Source: Desulfovibrio litoralis DSM 11393 (lineage in GTDB: Bacteria; Desulfobacterota; Desulfovibrionia; Desulfovibrionales; Desulfovibrionaceae). From it: a stretch of 64,000 bases of DNA. The position numbers and the translations under genes were made by a program. The stretch is taken from the NCBI RefSeq assembly GCF_900143255.1, contig NZ_FRDI01000004.1, positions 161,233 through 225,232 of the forward strand, written 5' to 3'. How positions within the stretch are numbered: position 1 is the stretch's first letter; each line of letters opens with the position of its first letter. The notes under the pieces were generated by a model. It saw nothing but the letters and a program-made list of their open reading frames with translations, had not been told where the DNA came from and did no database searches. This document shows positions 9,235 to 19,112 of the stretch, one piece after another.

Positions 9235-10113
9235 CTAAAGCGTTTGTTTATGTTTTTCTGAAATATAATAAGCAACAAAATTAAACAAAAAAGTAAATAA
9301 AAACAAAAGTAGGGCGATACAGAATAAAGCTTGATAATGTTCTCCTCTAAAAGGAGCTTCGGCTATTTCTGCGGCAATAATAGCAGGTAAAGGACGAACG
9401 GGGTCAAATAAAGAGCTGGGTATAATCCCCGCTCCGCCGGCGACCATCAATACAACCATTGTTTCGCCTATACTTCTTGACATGCCGAGCATAACGGCTG
9501 TTGCCAATCCTGAAAATGCGGCGGGTATAGTAACTTTGGTGATAGTTTCAAGCTTTGTTGCTCCTAAAGCGAGAGAGGCCTCTCTTAAAGAACCGGGAAC
9601 AGCGAATAAAGAATCTTCGGCAACGGAACAAATAGTTGGAACACTCATAAAAGCGAGCATTAACGCCGCATTAAACAAGTTTAACCCCGTATCGAGGTCA
9701 AAAGCTTCTTGTAACAAAGGGGCTAATACAACCATACCAAAAAATCCGATTACAACAGAAGGCAGGGCAGCCAAGAGTTCTATAATCGGTTTAATAATTC
9801 TTCTAAGTGTGCTTGGTGCAAGCTCTGTTAAGTAAACAGCCGTCATTAAGCCAAGGGGCATTGCGATCAGCGTTGCAACAATCGTAACTGCGAAAGATGC
9901 TATAATCATGGGGAATATGCCAAATTCAGGTGGTGTTTCAGCAGGATACCACGCAAAACCCGTTATAAAGTCCCAAATTGGTATCTTTGTAAACAAAGGA
10001 ATACCTTCAATAAATAAAAATAAAACAATCAGTAAAAGAAAAAACAAAGAACAAGCGGCTAAAAAAGCTAAGATTATTTTTATAAGTTGTTCTTTTTTTG
10101 AAGCTAGAGACAT
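9235..10113 (-). CDS. pstC: Phosphate ABC transporter permease PstC
   Basis: The other channel subunit, 292 residues. The N-terminal helix (about 15-38) and five further helices are visible, with an EAA-type loop REASLALGAT and the PstC-typical segment LLAALPSVVIGFFG. AAGGA supports ATG 10113. The 132-base gap to pstS contains a strong hairpin that may set the ratio of binding protein to permease. Confidence 0.94.
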   Translation of the reverse strand: MSLASKKEQLIKIILAFLAACSLFFLLLIVLFLFIEGIPLFTKIPIWDFITGFAWYPAETPPEFGIFPMIIASFAVTIVATLIAMPLGLMTAVYLTELAPSTLRRIIKPIIELLAALPSVVIGFFGMVVLAPLLQEAFDLDTGLNLFNAALMLAFMSVPTICSVAEDSLFAVPGSLREASLALGATKLETITKVTIPAAFSGLATAVMLGMSRSIGETMVVLMVAGGAGIIPSSLFDPVRPLPAIIAAEIAEAPFRGEHYQALFCIALLLFLFTFLFNFVAYYISEKHKQTL

Positions 10114-10169
10114 GTGGTTTGATTCCTTAATATACTTACTTTATTTTAGAAGCGTTTAAAATAAGTCAT

Positions 10170-10214
10170 GTTCTTACTGTTTACCTACAAATAGATAGGA
10201 TAAACAGTAAGAAC
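10170..10214 (-). promoter_or_regulatory. Intercistronic hairpin between pstS and pstC
   Basis: GTTCTTACTGTTTA (10170-10183) is perfectly complementary to TAAACAGTAAGAAC (10201-10214), with a small inner stem CCTA/TAGG. There is no T tract after it on the minus strand. It therefore fits an mRNA-stabilising or partial-termination hairpin that raises pstS relative to pstCA better than a full terminator. Confidence 0.7.
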
Positions 10215-10245
10215 TTTTATTTGTTATAAAGAGAGCTTTTATAGC

Positions 10246-11064
10246 TTATTTAACAGGAATAAAGCCAACTTCTTTAACGATTTTTTGTCCTTTTTGTGGG
10301 TCAAACATAAAGTCAATAAAAGCTTTTACGCTATCTTTAGGTTCGCCATCAGTAAAGAGGTAAAGTTCACGAGAAATAGGCCATTTTTTTTCTAATACAG
10401 ATGAAGCAGATGCTTCTACATCATTAACTGTTAACGCTTTGATATTTTTGTTTAAATAACCAAAACCAACATAACCAATCGCACGCTTGTTTTTAGTAAT
10501 ACTTGTTACAACAGCACCGCTTGAAGCTTGTAATAACGCAGCCGGAGACACTTTTTCTTTGTGCATTACAAGTTCTGCCCAGCTTTCATAAGTGCCTGAT
10601 GAGGTATCACGAGAAGTAACAACTATTTTTCCGTCAACTCCACCGAGGTCTTTCCAGTTAGTAATTCTACCTGAATAAATGTCTCTTAACTGTTCAATGC
10701 TAACGCTTTTCACGGGGTTGCTAGGGTGTACGATTGGTACAATAGCGTCCCAGGCAACGGCGAAACGAGTAGGGGTAACGCCTCTTTTTTTAGCGTCTTC
10801 AATCTCTGTACTTTTTATATCACGAGAAGACATAGCAATATCACAAAGCTTTTCATTTAAAGCTTTTATTCCGTTACCTGATCCGCCACCAGAGATTGAC
10901 ACGGTAACAGATGGGTTGTTTTTCATAAAAACTTCACCGGCTTTTTGAATAACAGGTAATACAGTTGTAGAACCATTTATTTTTACTTCATTAGAACTGG
11001 CGAATGCGGTAGAAGAAAAAACAATAGAAAGTAAAGTTAAACATGAAACGAGTATGTTTTTCAT
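10246..11064 (-). CDS. pstS: Periplasmic phosphate-binding protein
   Basis: Captures phosphate in the periplasm for PstCAB. The 272-residue protein starts with a Sec signal peptide (positive KN, hydrophobic core, AFA cleavage near residue 22). Phosphate-loop motifs GSTTVLP, SGGGSGNG and SRDTSSGTY are visible. ATG 11064 is chosen because AAAGGAG lies eight bases upstream; a start seven codons earlier lacks a site and would disturb the signal peptide. It is the first gene of the cluster, consistent with the highest expression. Confidence 0.95.
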   Translation of the reverse strand: MKNILVSCLTLLSIVFSSTAFASSNEVKINGSTTVLPVIQKAGEVFMKNNPSVTVSISGGGSGNGIKALNEKLCDIAMSSRDIKSTEIEDAKKRGVTPTRFAVAWDAIVPIVHPSNPVKSVSIEQLRDIYSGRITNWKDLGGVDGKIVVTSRDTSSGTYESWAELVMHKEKVSPAALLQASSGAVVTSITKNKRAIGYVGFGYLNKNIKALTVNDVEASASSVLEKKWPISRELYLFTDGEPKDSVKAFIDFMFDPQKGQKIVKEVGFIPVK

Positions 11065-11166
11065 AAAAACTCCTTTAAAAATCAATTTGTTAGGGTGATG
11101 TTTGACTGTTGACTTGGAAAATTTCTATATACTTTTTATTAATATATATCTTTTTTCTTCAGTTAA

Positions 11167-11350
11167 AGACCATTGCAAAACTTAGTTTTGCGTGCTTTTT
11201 TCATCGTTTTATGCTCCGTATACACATCGCAGAAAACATTTTAAGTCATAAAAATCACTAATTTTACAGGGAAATGAAATTTTCCTTATCCGTGATTTTG
11301 GAAATGCCTTTCTGAATAAAGCCACCATGAGAATATTATGCAATAATCTC
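11167..11350 (+). repeat. MITE-like intergenic repeat, copy 1
   Basis: About 184 bp running from AGACCATTGC to the inverted end GCAATAATCTC. It contains the internal dyad GCAAAAC-TTA-GTTTTGC near the left end. GTTAA occurs immediately left (11162-11166) and right (11352-11356), a possible target duplication. It lies between pstS and the glgB 3' end. Same family as 17012, 34056, 44149 and 50068. Confidence 0.75.
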
Positions 11351-11417
11351 GGTTAAGATTTTTATAAGGTTTAAATATGACGATTGTGTTACGAAAAAGT
11401 TTTATTTGTGTAATATT

Positions 11418-13325
11418 TTAATCTATAGGCACTAAACATACCGCACCCAAAGGCGGAAGGGTGAGTGCTATTCTGTGCCCTGCATAATAATCAAAGGCGT
11501 TAATTGGGTTGGGGTTCGTTACATTACTGCCGTCATAACGTTCATGGTCGGAGTTGAAAATTTCTTGCCACCTGCCGCCGTGGGGGCAGTTAACATGATA
11601 ATTATAACGCACAATCGGAGTAAAGTTAAAGACCCAAAGCAAAGGTTTTGCGTTATTTGTGTTACGAGAAAAACTATAAATAGAATTGTTATGATCAGAA
11701 AAATCCATCCAACTAAAGCCACTCCAATCATAATCGTGTTGATACATTGCGGGTTCTGAACGCAATACGGCGTTTAAATCTTTTATAAGGGTATGAAACC
11801 CTCTATGGCTTTTAAAATCAAATAAAACCCAATCTAGTTCACCTTCTGAGTTCCATTCGTTCCATTGCCCCAGTTCCGACCCCATAAATAAAAGTTTTTT
11901 CCCCGGGTGAGCCCACATATAGGCATAAAGCAGGCGTAAATTAGCTTGTTTTTGCCAAATATCACCGGGCATTTTTGATAATAAAGCCCCTTTACCATGC
12001 ACCACTTCATCATGCGAAAGTGGAAGCAAAAAGTTTTCACTAAAGGCATAAAGCATAGAAAAAGTTAATGAATTATGATTATGTGAGCGATAAATAGGGT
12101 CTAGTTGCATGTATTTTAAACTATCATGCATCCACCCCATATTCCATTTATAGGTAAAACCTAAACCGCCTGTGTAGGTTGGCCTGGAAACCCCCGCCCA
12201 GTCTGTCGACTCTTCTGCCATTGTAACGGCCCCGGGGTGTTCTTGGTGTATGGCTGTATTTAATTCTCTGATGAAATCAATAGCCTCTAGGTTTTCACGC
12301 CCACCATATTTGTTGGGAATCCATTCATTTTCTTTGCGTGAATAATCAAGATAAAGCATAGAAGCGACCGCATCAATGCGCAGGCCGTCAATATGAAATT
12401 CTTTTAACCAATAAAGAGCGTTAGACAAAAGAAAGTTTTTAACTTCATTTCGCCCATAGTTAAAGATATAAGTTCCCCAGTCGGGGTGTTCACCTTTTTT
12501 AGGGTCTAAATGTTCATAAAGGGCTGTTCCGTCAAAACGCCCAAGCCCCCAAGAATCTTTAGGAAAGTGAGCAGGAACCCAGTCTAACAATACACCTAAT
12601 TCGTTTTGATGACAAAGGTCGATAAATTCTTTTAAGTCTTCGGGTGTTCCAAAGCGAGAAGAGGGGGCAAAATAATGCCCTGTTTGATAGCCCCACGATT
12701 GGTCAAGAGGGTGTTCTGCCAGTGGTAAAAATTCAATATGTGTAAATCCTAAATCTTTTACATAAGGAATAAGGCTGTGAGCTAATTCTTTAAACGATAA
12801 AAAAGGGTGTAAACCTTGTTTTGGGCGTCGCCAAGAACCGGCGTGGACTTCATAAATAGAAATGGGCTTGTTTAATTGAATGCCATTTTTTTCACGCTGG
12901 TTTAGCCAGTTTTGATCGTTCCATTTATAGTTATCTAAATCCCAAGTGATGCCTGATACTCCGGGGCGTAATTCGGCGAAGAGGGCATAAGGGTCGGCTT
13001 TATAATTAACGTTTCCTGCTTGGTCTGTTATTGAAAATTTATAAAGCTGGCTTTTTTTGATGTTTGGTAAAAAAGCTGCCCAGATACCGGAAGAACCCAC
13101 AGGATATAAGGGTAATTCCGCATGATTCCAGTTATTAAACTCGCCTGTAAGATGAACTGCTCTGGCATTTGGAGCCCAGACCGCAAAACGATAACCTTTG
13201 AGCCCATCTTGTTCACAGGGGTGAGCTCCTAATAATTTATACAAATCCCAATGTTTGCCTTCTCCAAAAAGGTAAAGATCAAAAGGTTCAAAATATACCG
13301 GTCTTGTGGAATTTGCTTTAATCAT
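11418..13325 (-). CDS. glgB: 1,4-alpha-glucan branching enzyme
   Basis: Introduces alpha-1,6 branches into glycogen; GH13 family, cytoplasmic. The 635 residues comprise an N-terminal CBM48 domain (about 25-120), the catalytic barrel and a C-terminal beta domain. Catalytic residues are D318 in [11 protein letters not shown]371 in MAEEST and D439 in PLSHDEV. The start overlaps the glgA end by 8 bases, so the two are coupled. glgC and glgP are not nearby, so ADP-glucose supply must be encoded elsewhere. Confidence 0.95.
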   Translation of the reverse strand: MIKANSTRPVYFEPFDLYLFGEGKHWDLYKLLGAHPCEQDGLKGYRFAVWAPNARAVHLTGEFNNWNHAELPLYPVGSSGIWAAFLPNIKKSQLYKFSITDQAGNVNYKADPYALFAELRPGVSGITWDLDNYKWNDQNWLNQREKNGIQLNKPISIYEVHAGSWRRPKQGLHPFLSFKELAHSLIPYVKDLGFTHIEFLPLAEHPLDQSWGYQTGHYFAPSSRFGTPEDLKEFIDLCHQNELGVLLDWVPAHFPKDSWGLGRFDGTALYEHLDPKKGEHPDWGTYIFNYGRNEVKNFLLSNALYWLKEFHIDGLRIDAVASMLYLDYSRKENEWIPNKYGGRENLEAIDFIRELNTAIHQEHPGAVTMAEESTDWAGVSRPTYTGGLGFTYKWNMGWMHDSLKYMQLDPIYRSHNHNSLTFSMLYAFSENFLLPLSHDEVVHGKGALLSKMPGDIWQKQANLRLLYAYMWAHPGKKLLFMGSELGQWNEWNSEGELDWVLFDFKSHRGFHTLIKDLNAVLRSEPAMYQHDYDWSGFSWMDFSDHNNSIYSFSRNTNNAKPLLWVFNFTPIVRYNYHVNCPHGGRWQEIFNSDHERYDGSNVTNPNPINAFDYYAGHRIALTLPPLGAVCLVPID

Positions 13326-14805
13326 TTGTGTTATTGCCTATGTTTTCAGGAAGTTGTTGTCCGAGTTTTCGGTAGATATTGATATATTCCATACAAGACT
13401 TATTCCAAGTAAAAGCTTGAGCCATTGCCCGTTGTTTGATTGCCTCCCAGCTTGTTTGATCGTTGGAATATAAATCTACGGCTTGTTTGATGGCGGTTAA
13501 AAATTGTTGAGCGTCGCTTTCTAAAAATGTAAAACCGGTGGAGTTATGTGCCGGAAATGGTATTATTGTATCTCTTAAACCGCCCCTCGCCGTAGCAACA
13601 GGTGGAGTACCGAATTTTAAAGCATACATTTGCGTTAAACCACAAGGTTCATAACGAGAAGGCATTAAAAAAATATCCGAGGCTGCGTGAATGCGGTGAG
13701 CTAACTCTTCGGTATAATTTAGTATAGCAACCACTTTTCCGGGGTAAGTTTCCATCAAGTTGGCGGCATCAGCTTCATATTTTAAGTTACCTTCGCCTAA
13801 AATAACTATTCCTACGTCTAGTTTCATTAATTCAGGTATAATATCAAGTAATAAGTCAATGCCTTTTTGACCTCTTAAACGCCCGATAAAACCAAGAATA
13901 GGGCGATTTTCAAATTTAGGAGACATGCCTAGATCTTTAATCAATAATTTTTTACAGTTTTCTTTTCCTTTAAGGTTTTCGCTGTCATAACTGCAAGGTA
14001 TAAAATTATCTTGATTAGGGTTCCAAATATTATAGTCTGCACCATTTAAGATACCGTATAAATTACGTTCTCTTTGACGCAAAATACCGTCTAATCCACA
14101 ACCAAACTGTTCGGTTAAAATCTCGCGTGCGTAACTTGGGCTTACGGTTGTAATGCTGTCGGCATAAGCGATTCCCGCTTTAAGGAAATTGAAATCACCA
14201 TAAAACTCAACTCCGTGCGGCCCCCATGCTTCCATAGGAAGGCCGCTTGTAAAAAATAATCTTGAAGCGAAACGGCCTTGAAAGGCTAAATTATGGATAG
14301 TCAGTATGCTTTTAGTCTCTTGCCAAAAGGGGTCTGTTTGTCGCCAAAAGTTTAAATAAGCCGGAATTAACGCACTTTGCCAATCATGAGCATGAATAAT
14401 GGCAGGAGCAGAACCAAGACGTTTAATAACTTCAAGTACGGCTCTTGAAAAAAAGATAAATCTTTCTGCGTTATCAAAATAATCGCCTTTCACCGGGTCA
14501 TTATAATAATGACGCCGATCATAATATTCACTACGTGCAATAAAATAGATCGGCAAACCATGATAATCGGCAAGATATACGTCGCAGGTAATCGGATCCC
14601 AGGGGTAGCCCACATGACAATCAGAAAGAATAAGCCTTAGTTGATAGTTTGGGGTTCGCAGGCGACCATAAAGCGGAGTAAATACTGCAACAGGAACACC
14701 AAGTTTATGTAAGGCAAGAGGCAACGCACCGAGAACATCGCCAAGACCGCCTGATTTAGAAAAAGGATATATCTCTGATGTAGTAAAAATGACTCTATTT
14801 TGCAT
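13318..14805 (-). CDS. glgA: Glycogen synthase (ADP-glucose type)
   Basis: GT5 enzyme elongating alpha-1,4-glucan from ADP-glucose. The 495 residues carry the sugar-nucleotide motif KSGGLGD (17-23), the GT-B second domain beginning at [11 protein letters not shown], and the acidic [15 protein letters not shown] region near the C-terminus. GGGGAG upstream supports ATG 14805. It forms a two-gene operon with glgB for carbon storage. Confidence 0.95.
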   Translation of the reverse strand: MQNRVIFTTSEIYPFSKSGGLGDVLGALPLALHKLGVPVAVFTPLYGRLRTPNYQLRLILSDCHVGYPWDPITCDVYLADYHGLPIYFIARSEYYDRRHYYNDPVKGDYFDNAERFIFFSRAVLEVIKRLGSAPAIIHAHDWQSALIPAYLNFWRQTDPFWQETKSILTIHNLAFQGRFASRLFFTSGLPMEAWGPHGVEFYGDFNFLKAGIAYADSITTVSPSYAREILTEQFGCGLDGILRQRERNLYGILNGADYNIWNPNQDNFIPCSYDSENLKGKENCKKLLIKDLGMSPKFENRPILGFIGRLRGQKGIDLLLDIIPELMKLDVGIVILGEGNLKYEADAANLMETYPGKVVAILNYTEELAHRIHAASDIFLMPSRYEPCGLTQMYALKFGTPPVATARGGLRDTIIPFPAHNSTGFTFLESDAQQFLTAIKQAVDLYSNDQTSWEAIKQRAMAQAFTWNKSCMEYINIYRKLGQQLPENIGNNTND

Positions 14806-14926
14806 TCTCTACTCCCCATTTAAGATATTATGTTTAAATATACAATAAGCTTAAAATAAAATAATATCTATACTTTCTTTGTATTAATTTTTGTTTATCA
14901 AGATTTTAGCGTCTATATTATAACTG

Positions 14927-15403
14927 TTAGTTTATAAAGTTAATAAAGTCAAAGAGGATTTTTTTATGATCAAAAGCCAAGTTTTGAGGCAGGTCTTTTA
15001 CGCTGAAAAACGTGGCTGTTTTGGCATCATCTGCGGCTATGATTTTTAGTTCTTTATTTAGTTTTATATAATACACAATACTGACTGTATGTTGTCTTGG
15101 GTCTCTTTTGGGGTCGGAATAGACTCCGAAAAGAGTTAGATTTTTATTTATGTGTTGTTTTGTATTATTGTTATTTATATCAATGCCCGTTTCTTCTTTA
15201 AGTTCCCTAAGTGCGGCGTGTTCCGTTGTTTCGCCATAATCGACGAAACCACCGGGAATAGCCAAGCCGTGTGGAGGGTTTATTCTTTCTATCAATAATA
15301 TTTTTTGATCAAGGGTATATACGATAATATCAACGGTTAATGCCGGATTTTTATATTCTTGCAAAACGCTGTTACATTTAGGACAAAAAATTTTATTGTT
15401 CAT
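14927..15403 (-). CDS. Nudix hydrolase with an N-terminal CxxC
   Basis: The 158 residues contain a perfect Nudix box between 52 and 74 (GFVDYGE, then REL and EETGI), which binds the metal for cleaving nucleoside-diphosphate derivatives. An N-terminal CPKC (7-10) looks like half of a zinc ribbon. The substrate cannot be read from sequence; ADP-ribose or a related sugar nucleotide is plausible. Its position beside glgA hints at sugar-nucleotide housekeeping but proves nothing. The ribosome-binding site is weak. Confidence 0.85.
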   Translation of the reverse strand: MNNKIFCPKCNSVLQEYKNPALTVDIIVYTLDQKILLIERINPPHGLAIPGGFVDYGETTEHAALRELKEETGIDINNNNTKQHINKNLTLFGVYSDPKRDPRQHTVSIVYYIKLNKELKIIAADDAKTATFFSVKDLPQNLAFDHKKILFDFINFIN

Positions 15404-15522
15404 AGTTTTTTCTTTATATTGTTAGAGTTTTTTTTTATTATAAATGATAATATCTGAACATTCAATAAGTTAATTAAAAAAAACTTTGTTTTAAAATAAA
15501 ATTTTCATATTGTTCTTGTGCT

Positions 15523-15550
15523 TTGCAATAAAAGAGAATTTGTGTATACT
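15523..15550 (+). promoter_or_regulatory. Predicted sigma-70 promoter of the NtrC-type regulator
   Basis: TTGCAA (15523-15528) and TATACT (15545-15550), spacer 16, lie about 65 bases before the start codon. Confidence 0.55.
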
Positions 15551-15615
15551 GTAAGTGTTCGTAGATTGGGTTTAAAACCTGATTGTTTTGTTAAATTATA
15601 TATTAGTGGATAGTT

Positions 15616-17007
15616 ATGAAAGAAAGTTCCCCAACCTTGCCTCATATTCTTATTATTGATGACGAAAAAAATTATTTGCTTGTTCTTGAAGCGATGTTGT
15701 CTGATGCCGGTTATCAGGTTACAGCTTTAAACGACCCCGAAACGGCTTTGGCTTTTATAGAAGATTCTGAGATTGATATTATTCTTACTGATATGAAAAT
15801 GCCAAAAATTACTGGTCGAGATATTTTGTTGTTTGTAAAAAAGAACTTTTCTCATATTCCTGTTTTGGTAATGACGGCGTTTGGCAGTATTGAGAGTGCT
15901 GTTGAACTTATGAAAGAGGGAGCTTTTGATTATATTACCAAACCTTTTTCAAATGATGAATTAATGGTTTCCGTGAAAAATGCTGTCGCTTTATCTACGG
16001 CACAACGTCGCTATCAACTTTTACATGATAATCTTGAAGAGCGTTATTCTCTTCATCATATTATTGGTAAAAGTCGGGCTATGCAAAACGTTATGGACTT
16101 AGTTTCAAGGGCGGCGCCGAGTCGCTCCACTGTTTTAATCACAGGTGAATCAGGAACCGGAAAAGAGCTAGTTGCCAGAGCGATTCATTTTGCCTCTTCT
16201 CGCAAAGATGGTCCTTTTATTGCTGTAAACTGTATGGCATTAAACAGCGGAGTTTTGGAAAGTGAACTTTTTGGACACGAAAAGGGTTCTTTTACCGGAG
16301 CGGTTGCCTTAAGACGTGGTCGTTTTGAGCTTGGACACGGTGGAACTTTGTTTTTAGATGAAATAGGCGAGCTTTCGCTTGAACTTCAGGTTAAACTATT
16401 AAGAGTTTTACAAGAACGCAAATTTGAACGTGTTGGCGGAACCGAAGAAATAGAAGTGGATATTCGTATTGTTGCGGCGACTAACCTTGATTTATTAAAA
16501 GAAGTAGAAAACGGAACTTTTAGAGAAGATTTATATTATCGCTTAAACGTTGTACAAATTCACCTTCCGCCTTTAAGAGAAAGAAGAGAAGATATTCCTT
16601 TATTGGTAAAATATTTTATTGATAAATATAGTCAGGAAAATGTGTCTTTGGTTAAAACTTTTACTGCTGCGGCTTTAGACGCCTTAACCGCTTACGATTG
16701 GCCGGGAAATATTAGACAACTTGAAAATGTAATTGAGCGTTGTTTGGTTATGGCGAGTTCTGAAGTTGTTGATGTGAGTGATCTTCCCTCAGAATTATCA
16801 GACGAAGAAGCCAAGTTGAAAAATGTTATTGACCTTTTACCTGTTGAACTTGATCTGGCGGCGACTTTAGATTTATTAGAGGCGGCCTTGATACGTCGAG
16901 CTTTAGTTCGGGCTGATTTTGTTCAGGCAAGAGCGGCCGAGATTCTTGGAACTTCTCGCAGTAACTTTCAGCATAAACTGAAAAAATATGGTATTACCGG
17001 TCATTAA
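15616..17007 (+). CDS. Sigma-54-dependent response regulator, NtrC family
   Basis: A 463-residue activator in three parts: a receiver (about 10-125) with D59 and K109; an AAA+ domain with Walker A GESGTGKE (177-184) and the sigma-54 contact loop GSFTGA (224-229, variant of GAFTGA); and a C-terminal Fis-type helix-turn-helix (RAAEILGTSRSNFQHKLKK). It should activate sigma-54 promoters when phosphorylated. No partner kinase is adjacent, so the signal is unknown. A MITE-like repeat begins five bases after the stop codon. Confidence 0.93.
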   Translation: MKESSPTLPHILIIDDEKNYLLVLEAMLSDAGYQVTALNDPETALAFIEDSEIDIILTDMKMPKITGRDILLFVKKNFSHIPVLVMTAFGSIESAVELMKEGAFDYITKPFSNDELMVSVKNAVALSTAQRRYQLLHDNLEERYSLHHIIGKSRAMQNVMDLVSRAAPSRSTVLITGESGTGKELVARAIHFASSRKDGPFIAVNCMALNSGVLESELFGHEKGSFTGAVALRRGRFELGHGGTLFLDEIGELSLELQVKLLRVLQERKFERVGGTEEIEVDIRIVAATNLDLLKEVENGTFREDLYYRLNVVQIHLPPLRERREDIPLLVKYFIDKYSQENVSLVKTFTAAALDALTAYDWPGNIRQLENVIERCLVMASSEVVDVSDLPSELSDEEAKLKNVIDLLPVELDLAATLDLLEAALIRRALVRADFVQARAAEILGTSRSNFQHKLKKYGITGH

Positions 17008-17011
17008 ATAA

Positions 17012-17352
17012 AGACCATTGCCAAACGCTGTTTTGCGTACTTTTGTCATCGTTTTATTCTCTGTATGCAGATAGCATAAAACGTCTTTAGTCACAAAACC
17101 CACTAATTTTACAGGAAAATTAAATTTACCTTTGTTTCTGGGTATACCCCGAAGCCCCCCCAAAAAAAAGCTTTAAGGTCCACTGGCAGGTAAAGCCCGC
17201 CTAGTTCCTTTGTTTCGGGGGAATACCCCCGAAGACCCCCAAGTCCACTGGCAGGCAAAGCCCGCCTAGTGTCCTTATTCGTGGTTTTTGGAGTGTCTTT
17301 TTGACGAAAGCCACTGTCGGAAGCCACTGTGAGCCTATTGTGCAATAGTCTC
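17012..17352 (+). repeat. MITE-like intergenic repeat, copy 2 (longest)
   Basis: About 341 bp from AGACCATTGC to TGCAATAGTCTC. CGTTTTAT and ATAAAACG form an internal dyad near the left end. A 28-bp segment (CACTGGCAGG...CCCGCCTAGT) occurs twice inside, at 17178-17205 and 17243-17270 with one mismatch, explaining much of the extra length. AAATAA flanks both ends, a possible target duplication. Confidence 0.8.
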
Positions 17353-17388
17353 AAATAAAAATTTTTGAGTTCTGCTATGTTGTAGATA

Positions 17389-18132
17389 TTACTCAGAACT
17401 TTTATTTGTAATATCTTTGATCTGACTTTGGGGCAGGGCTTTTAAGCTTTGGCTTGTACTGATTATTTCTATTTGTTGTTGCCCTTCGAAAGAGGGTGGC
17501 AATATCGCTTGTGTTTTTTTATCAACAATAATGACACCTGTTTTTTCAAAAATTTCTTGTCTGAATGCGTATTCCGCCTGCAATTTATTGTTTTTGTATT
17601 TAAAAACCGCAAGCAATATGGCAATTATAATACTAAATAATACCACTCCGCCAATTAAATATGGAATATATGGCATAAAACTGTGGATTACTGAACTAAC
17701 AATAGAAACCGCACCATCAATGGTAAAAATTGTGATGCTTAATGCCAATAAGCTGATTATAGTAGCAATAAACGGGGCGTTTTTTATAAAGGCGTATACA
17801 GGTTGCCAACGTTTTGGGATTTTTTGTTCCCATTCAACTTTTTTAGTACTTTCTTCGGTGTCGCCATCTTCTTTATCAGCTTGTTTAGCTATATACACAA
17901 TGCTGAGAATAAGAGCCGGGCTTATCAACATACTCACCAACCAACCAACCCAAGGAAAGCTGATGTCAAAAGAGGCGTTCCCCTGACGTGGTGGGGTTGT
18001 AATTAGGGCGTAACAAAGGGCGATTATAGTTATAAAAAATGCTAAGACAAAAATAGCGATTATGGCATGGAACCACAAATCTTTTATTTTAATATAGTTG
18101 TCTTTAGTTTCTTTTGATGATTCTTTATTCAT
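17389..18132 (-). CDS. Uncharacterised four-helix membrane protein
   Basis: No family recognised. The 247 residues show four hydrophobic segments (about 21-43, 60-80, 117-137 and 150-175). There is a charged cytoplasmic-looking loop between helices 2 and 3 (KQADKEDGDTEESTKK) and a polar C-terminal tail of about 70 residues. It is monocistronic: a terminator lies upstream after fabI and a repeat element downstream. The Shine-Dalgarno is weak (AGAGCC). Real coding is supported by length, helix pattern and clean boundaries. Confidence 0.7.
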   Translation of the reverse strand: MNKESSKETKDNYIKIKDLWFHAIIAIFVLAFFITIIALCYALITTPPRQGNASFDISFPWVGWLVSMLISPALILSIVYIAKQADKEDGDTEESTKKVEWEQKIPKRWQPVYAFIKNAPFIATIISLLALSITIFTIDGAVSIVSSVIHSFMPYIPYLIGGVVLFSIIIAILLAVFKYKNNKLQAEYAFRQEIFEKTGVIIVDKKTQAILPPSFEGQQQIEIISTSQSLKALPQSQIKDITNKSSE

Positions 18133-18171
18133 TTTAGGCTCTTATTAAGTGCGTGGGGTATGTATAAGTTA

Positions 18172-18213
18172 AAACCACTGTAAAATATATTTTGAGTCAT
18201 TTTACAGTGGTTT
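18172..18213 (-). terminator. Hairpin terminator after fabI
   Basis: AAACCACTGTAAAA (18172-18185) pairs perfectly with TTTTACAGTGGTTT (18200-18213). It sits 50 bases after the fabI stop codon in the direction of transcription. Confidence 0.75.
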
Positions 18214-18263
18214 AAATATTTTATTGTTATATTATTGAGTTGGTAAATATAACGCTTATCTGT

Positions 18264-19052
18264 TTATTCTTCGTCTTTCTTTTCTATTTGAATGCCTGAG
18301 CGATGATAACCGGCATCAACAAATAAAACTTCGCCTGTTACTGATTTTGATAAATCACTTGCCAAATAAACGGCAGTATTACCAACATCTTCGATAGTTA
18401 CGTTACGTTTTAGCGGAGTAAACTTTTCCATATGATTAAGAATAAGAGCTATTCCGCCAATGCCTGAGGCGGCTAAGGTTCTGATTGGACCGGCACTAAT
18501 AGCGTTAATTCTAATATCTTTTTCACCTAAATCATAAGATAGATAGCCAACACAAGCCTCTAAAGCGGCTTTTGCAACACCCATTACATTATAATGAGTA
18601 ATAATTTTTTGAGCTCCATAATAAGATAAAGTCATAACGGAACTTCCGGGGTTCATAATCTCTTCAAACGCTTTACAAAGAGCAACCAAAGAATAAGACG
18701 AAATATCAAGAGCTGTGGCGTAACCTGCTCTATTTGTATCGATAAAACGCCCTTGAAGGTCTTCTCTGTTGGCAAAAGCAACAGCATGAACTAAAACATC
18801 AATATTTCCCCAGTGTTTTTTTACAATTTCCGCACTGTTTGTAATTTCGCTATCTTGGCTAACATCACAAGGAAAAATAAGATCAGCTCCCAATTCTTTG
18901 GCGATTGGTTCAACTCTTTTTTTGATAGCGTCATTAGGATAAGATAAAGCGATTGAGGCTCCGTTATCTTTAAAAGCTTTAGCGATACCGTAGGCTATGC
19001 TTTTGTTGTTTGCCACGCCAAAAATAACGGCTTTTTTGTCTTTTAGTAGCAT
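18264..19052 (-). CDS. fabI: Enoyl-[acyl-carrier-protein] reductase (NADH)
   Basis: Final reduction in each cycle of fatty-acid elongation. The 262-residue SDR protein has the FabI-type nucleotide motif GVANNKSIAYG (12-22) and the catalytic pattern Y144 (SYYG), Y154 and K161 (YNVMGVAK), matching E. coli Y146/Y156/K163. GGAG precedes ATG 19052. A perfect 14-bp palindrome lies just upstream and could be an operator. Confidence 0.95.
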   Translation of the reverse strand: MLLKDKKAVIFGVANNKSIAYGIAKAFKDNGASIALSYPNDAIKKRVEPIAKELGADLIFPCDVSQDSEITNSAEIVKKHWGNIDVLVHAVAFANREDLQGRFIDTNRAGYATALDISSYSLVALCKAFEEIMNPGSSVMTLSYYGAQKIITHYNVMGVAKAALEACVGYLSYDLGEKDIRINAISAGPIRTLAASGIGGIALILNHMEKFTPLKRNVTIEDVGNTAVYLASDLSKSVTGEVLFVDAGYHRSGIQIEKKDEE

Positions 19053-19074
19053 GATTACTCCTGTATCTGTTGTC

Positions 19075-19088
19075 TTAACAATTGTTAA
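19075..19088. promoter_or_regulatory. Palindrome upstream of fabI, possible operator
   Basis: TTAACAATTGTTAA is a perfect 14-bp palindrome between the purC stop and the fabI start, 23 bases before the fabI start codon. No specific regulator is assigned. Confidence 0.35.
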
Positions 19089-19112
19089 AATTTATTCTTA
19101 AAATATTTTTAG

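Noticed and set aside
9482-9835. Long antisense frames opposite pstC, pstS, glgB, ruvA and other genes
   Set aside because: They are shadows of well-identified genes, without domains or ribosome-binding sites.
11065-11166. Pho box upstream of pstS
   Set aside because: AGTCAA repeats occur on the minus strand (AGTCAACAGTCAA), but their 7-base spacing does not fit the 11-base PhoB repeat, so no site is claimed.
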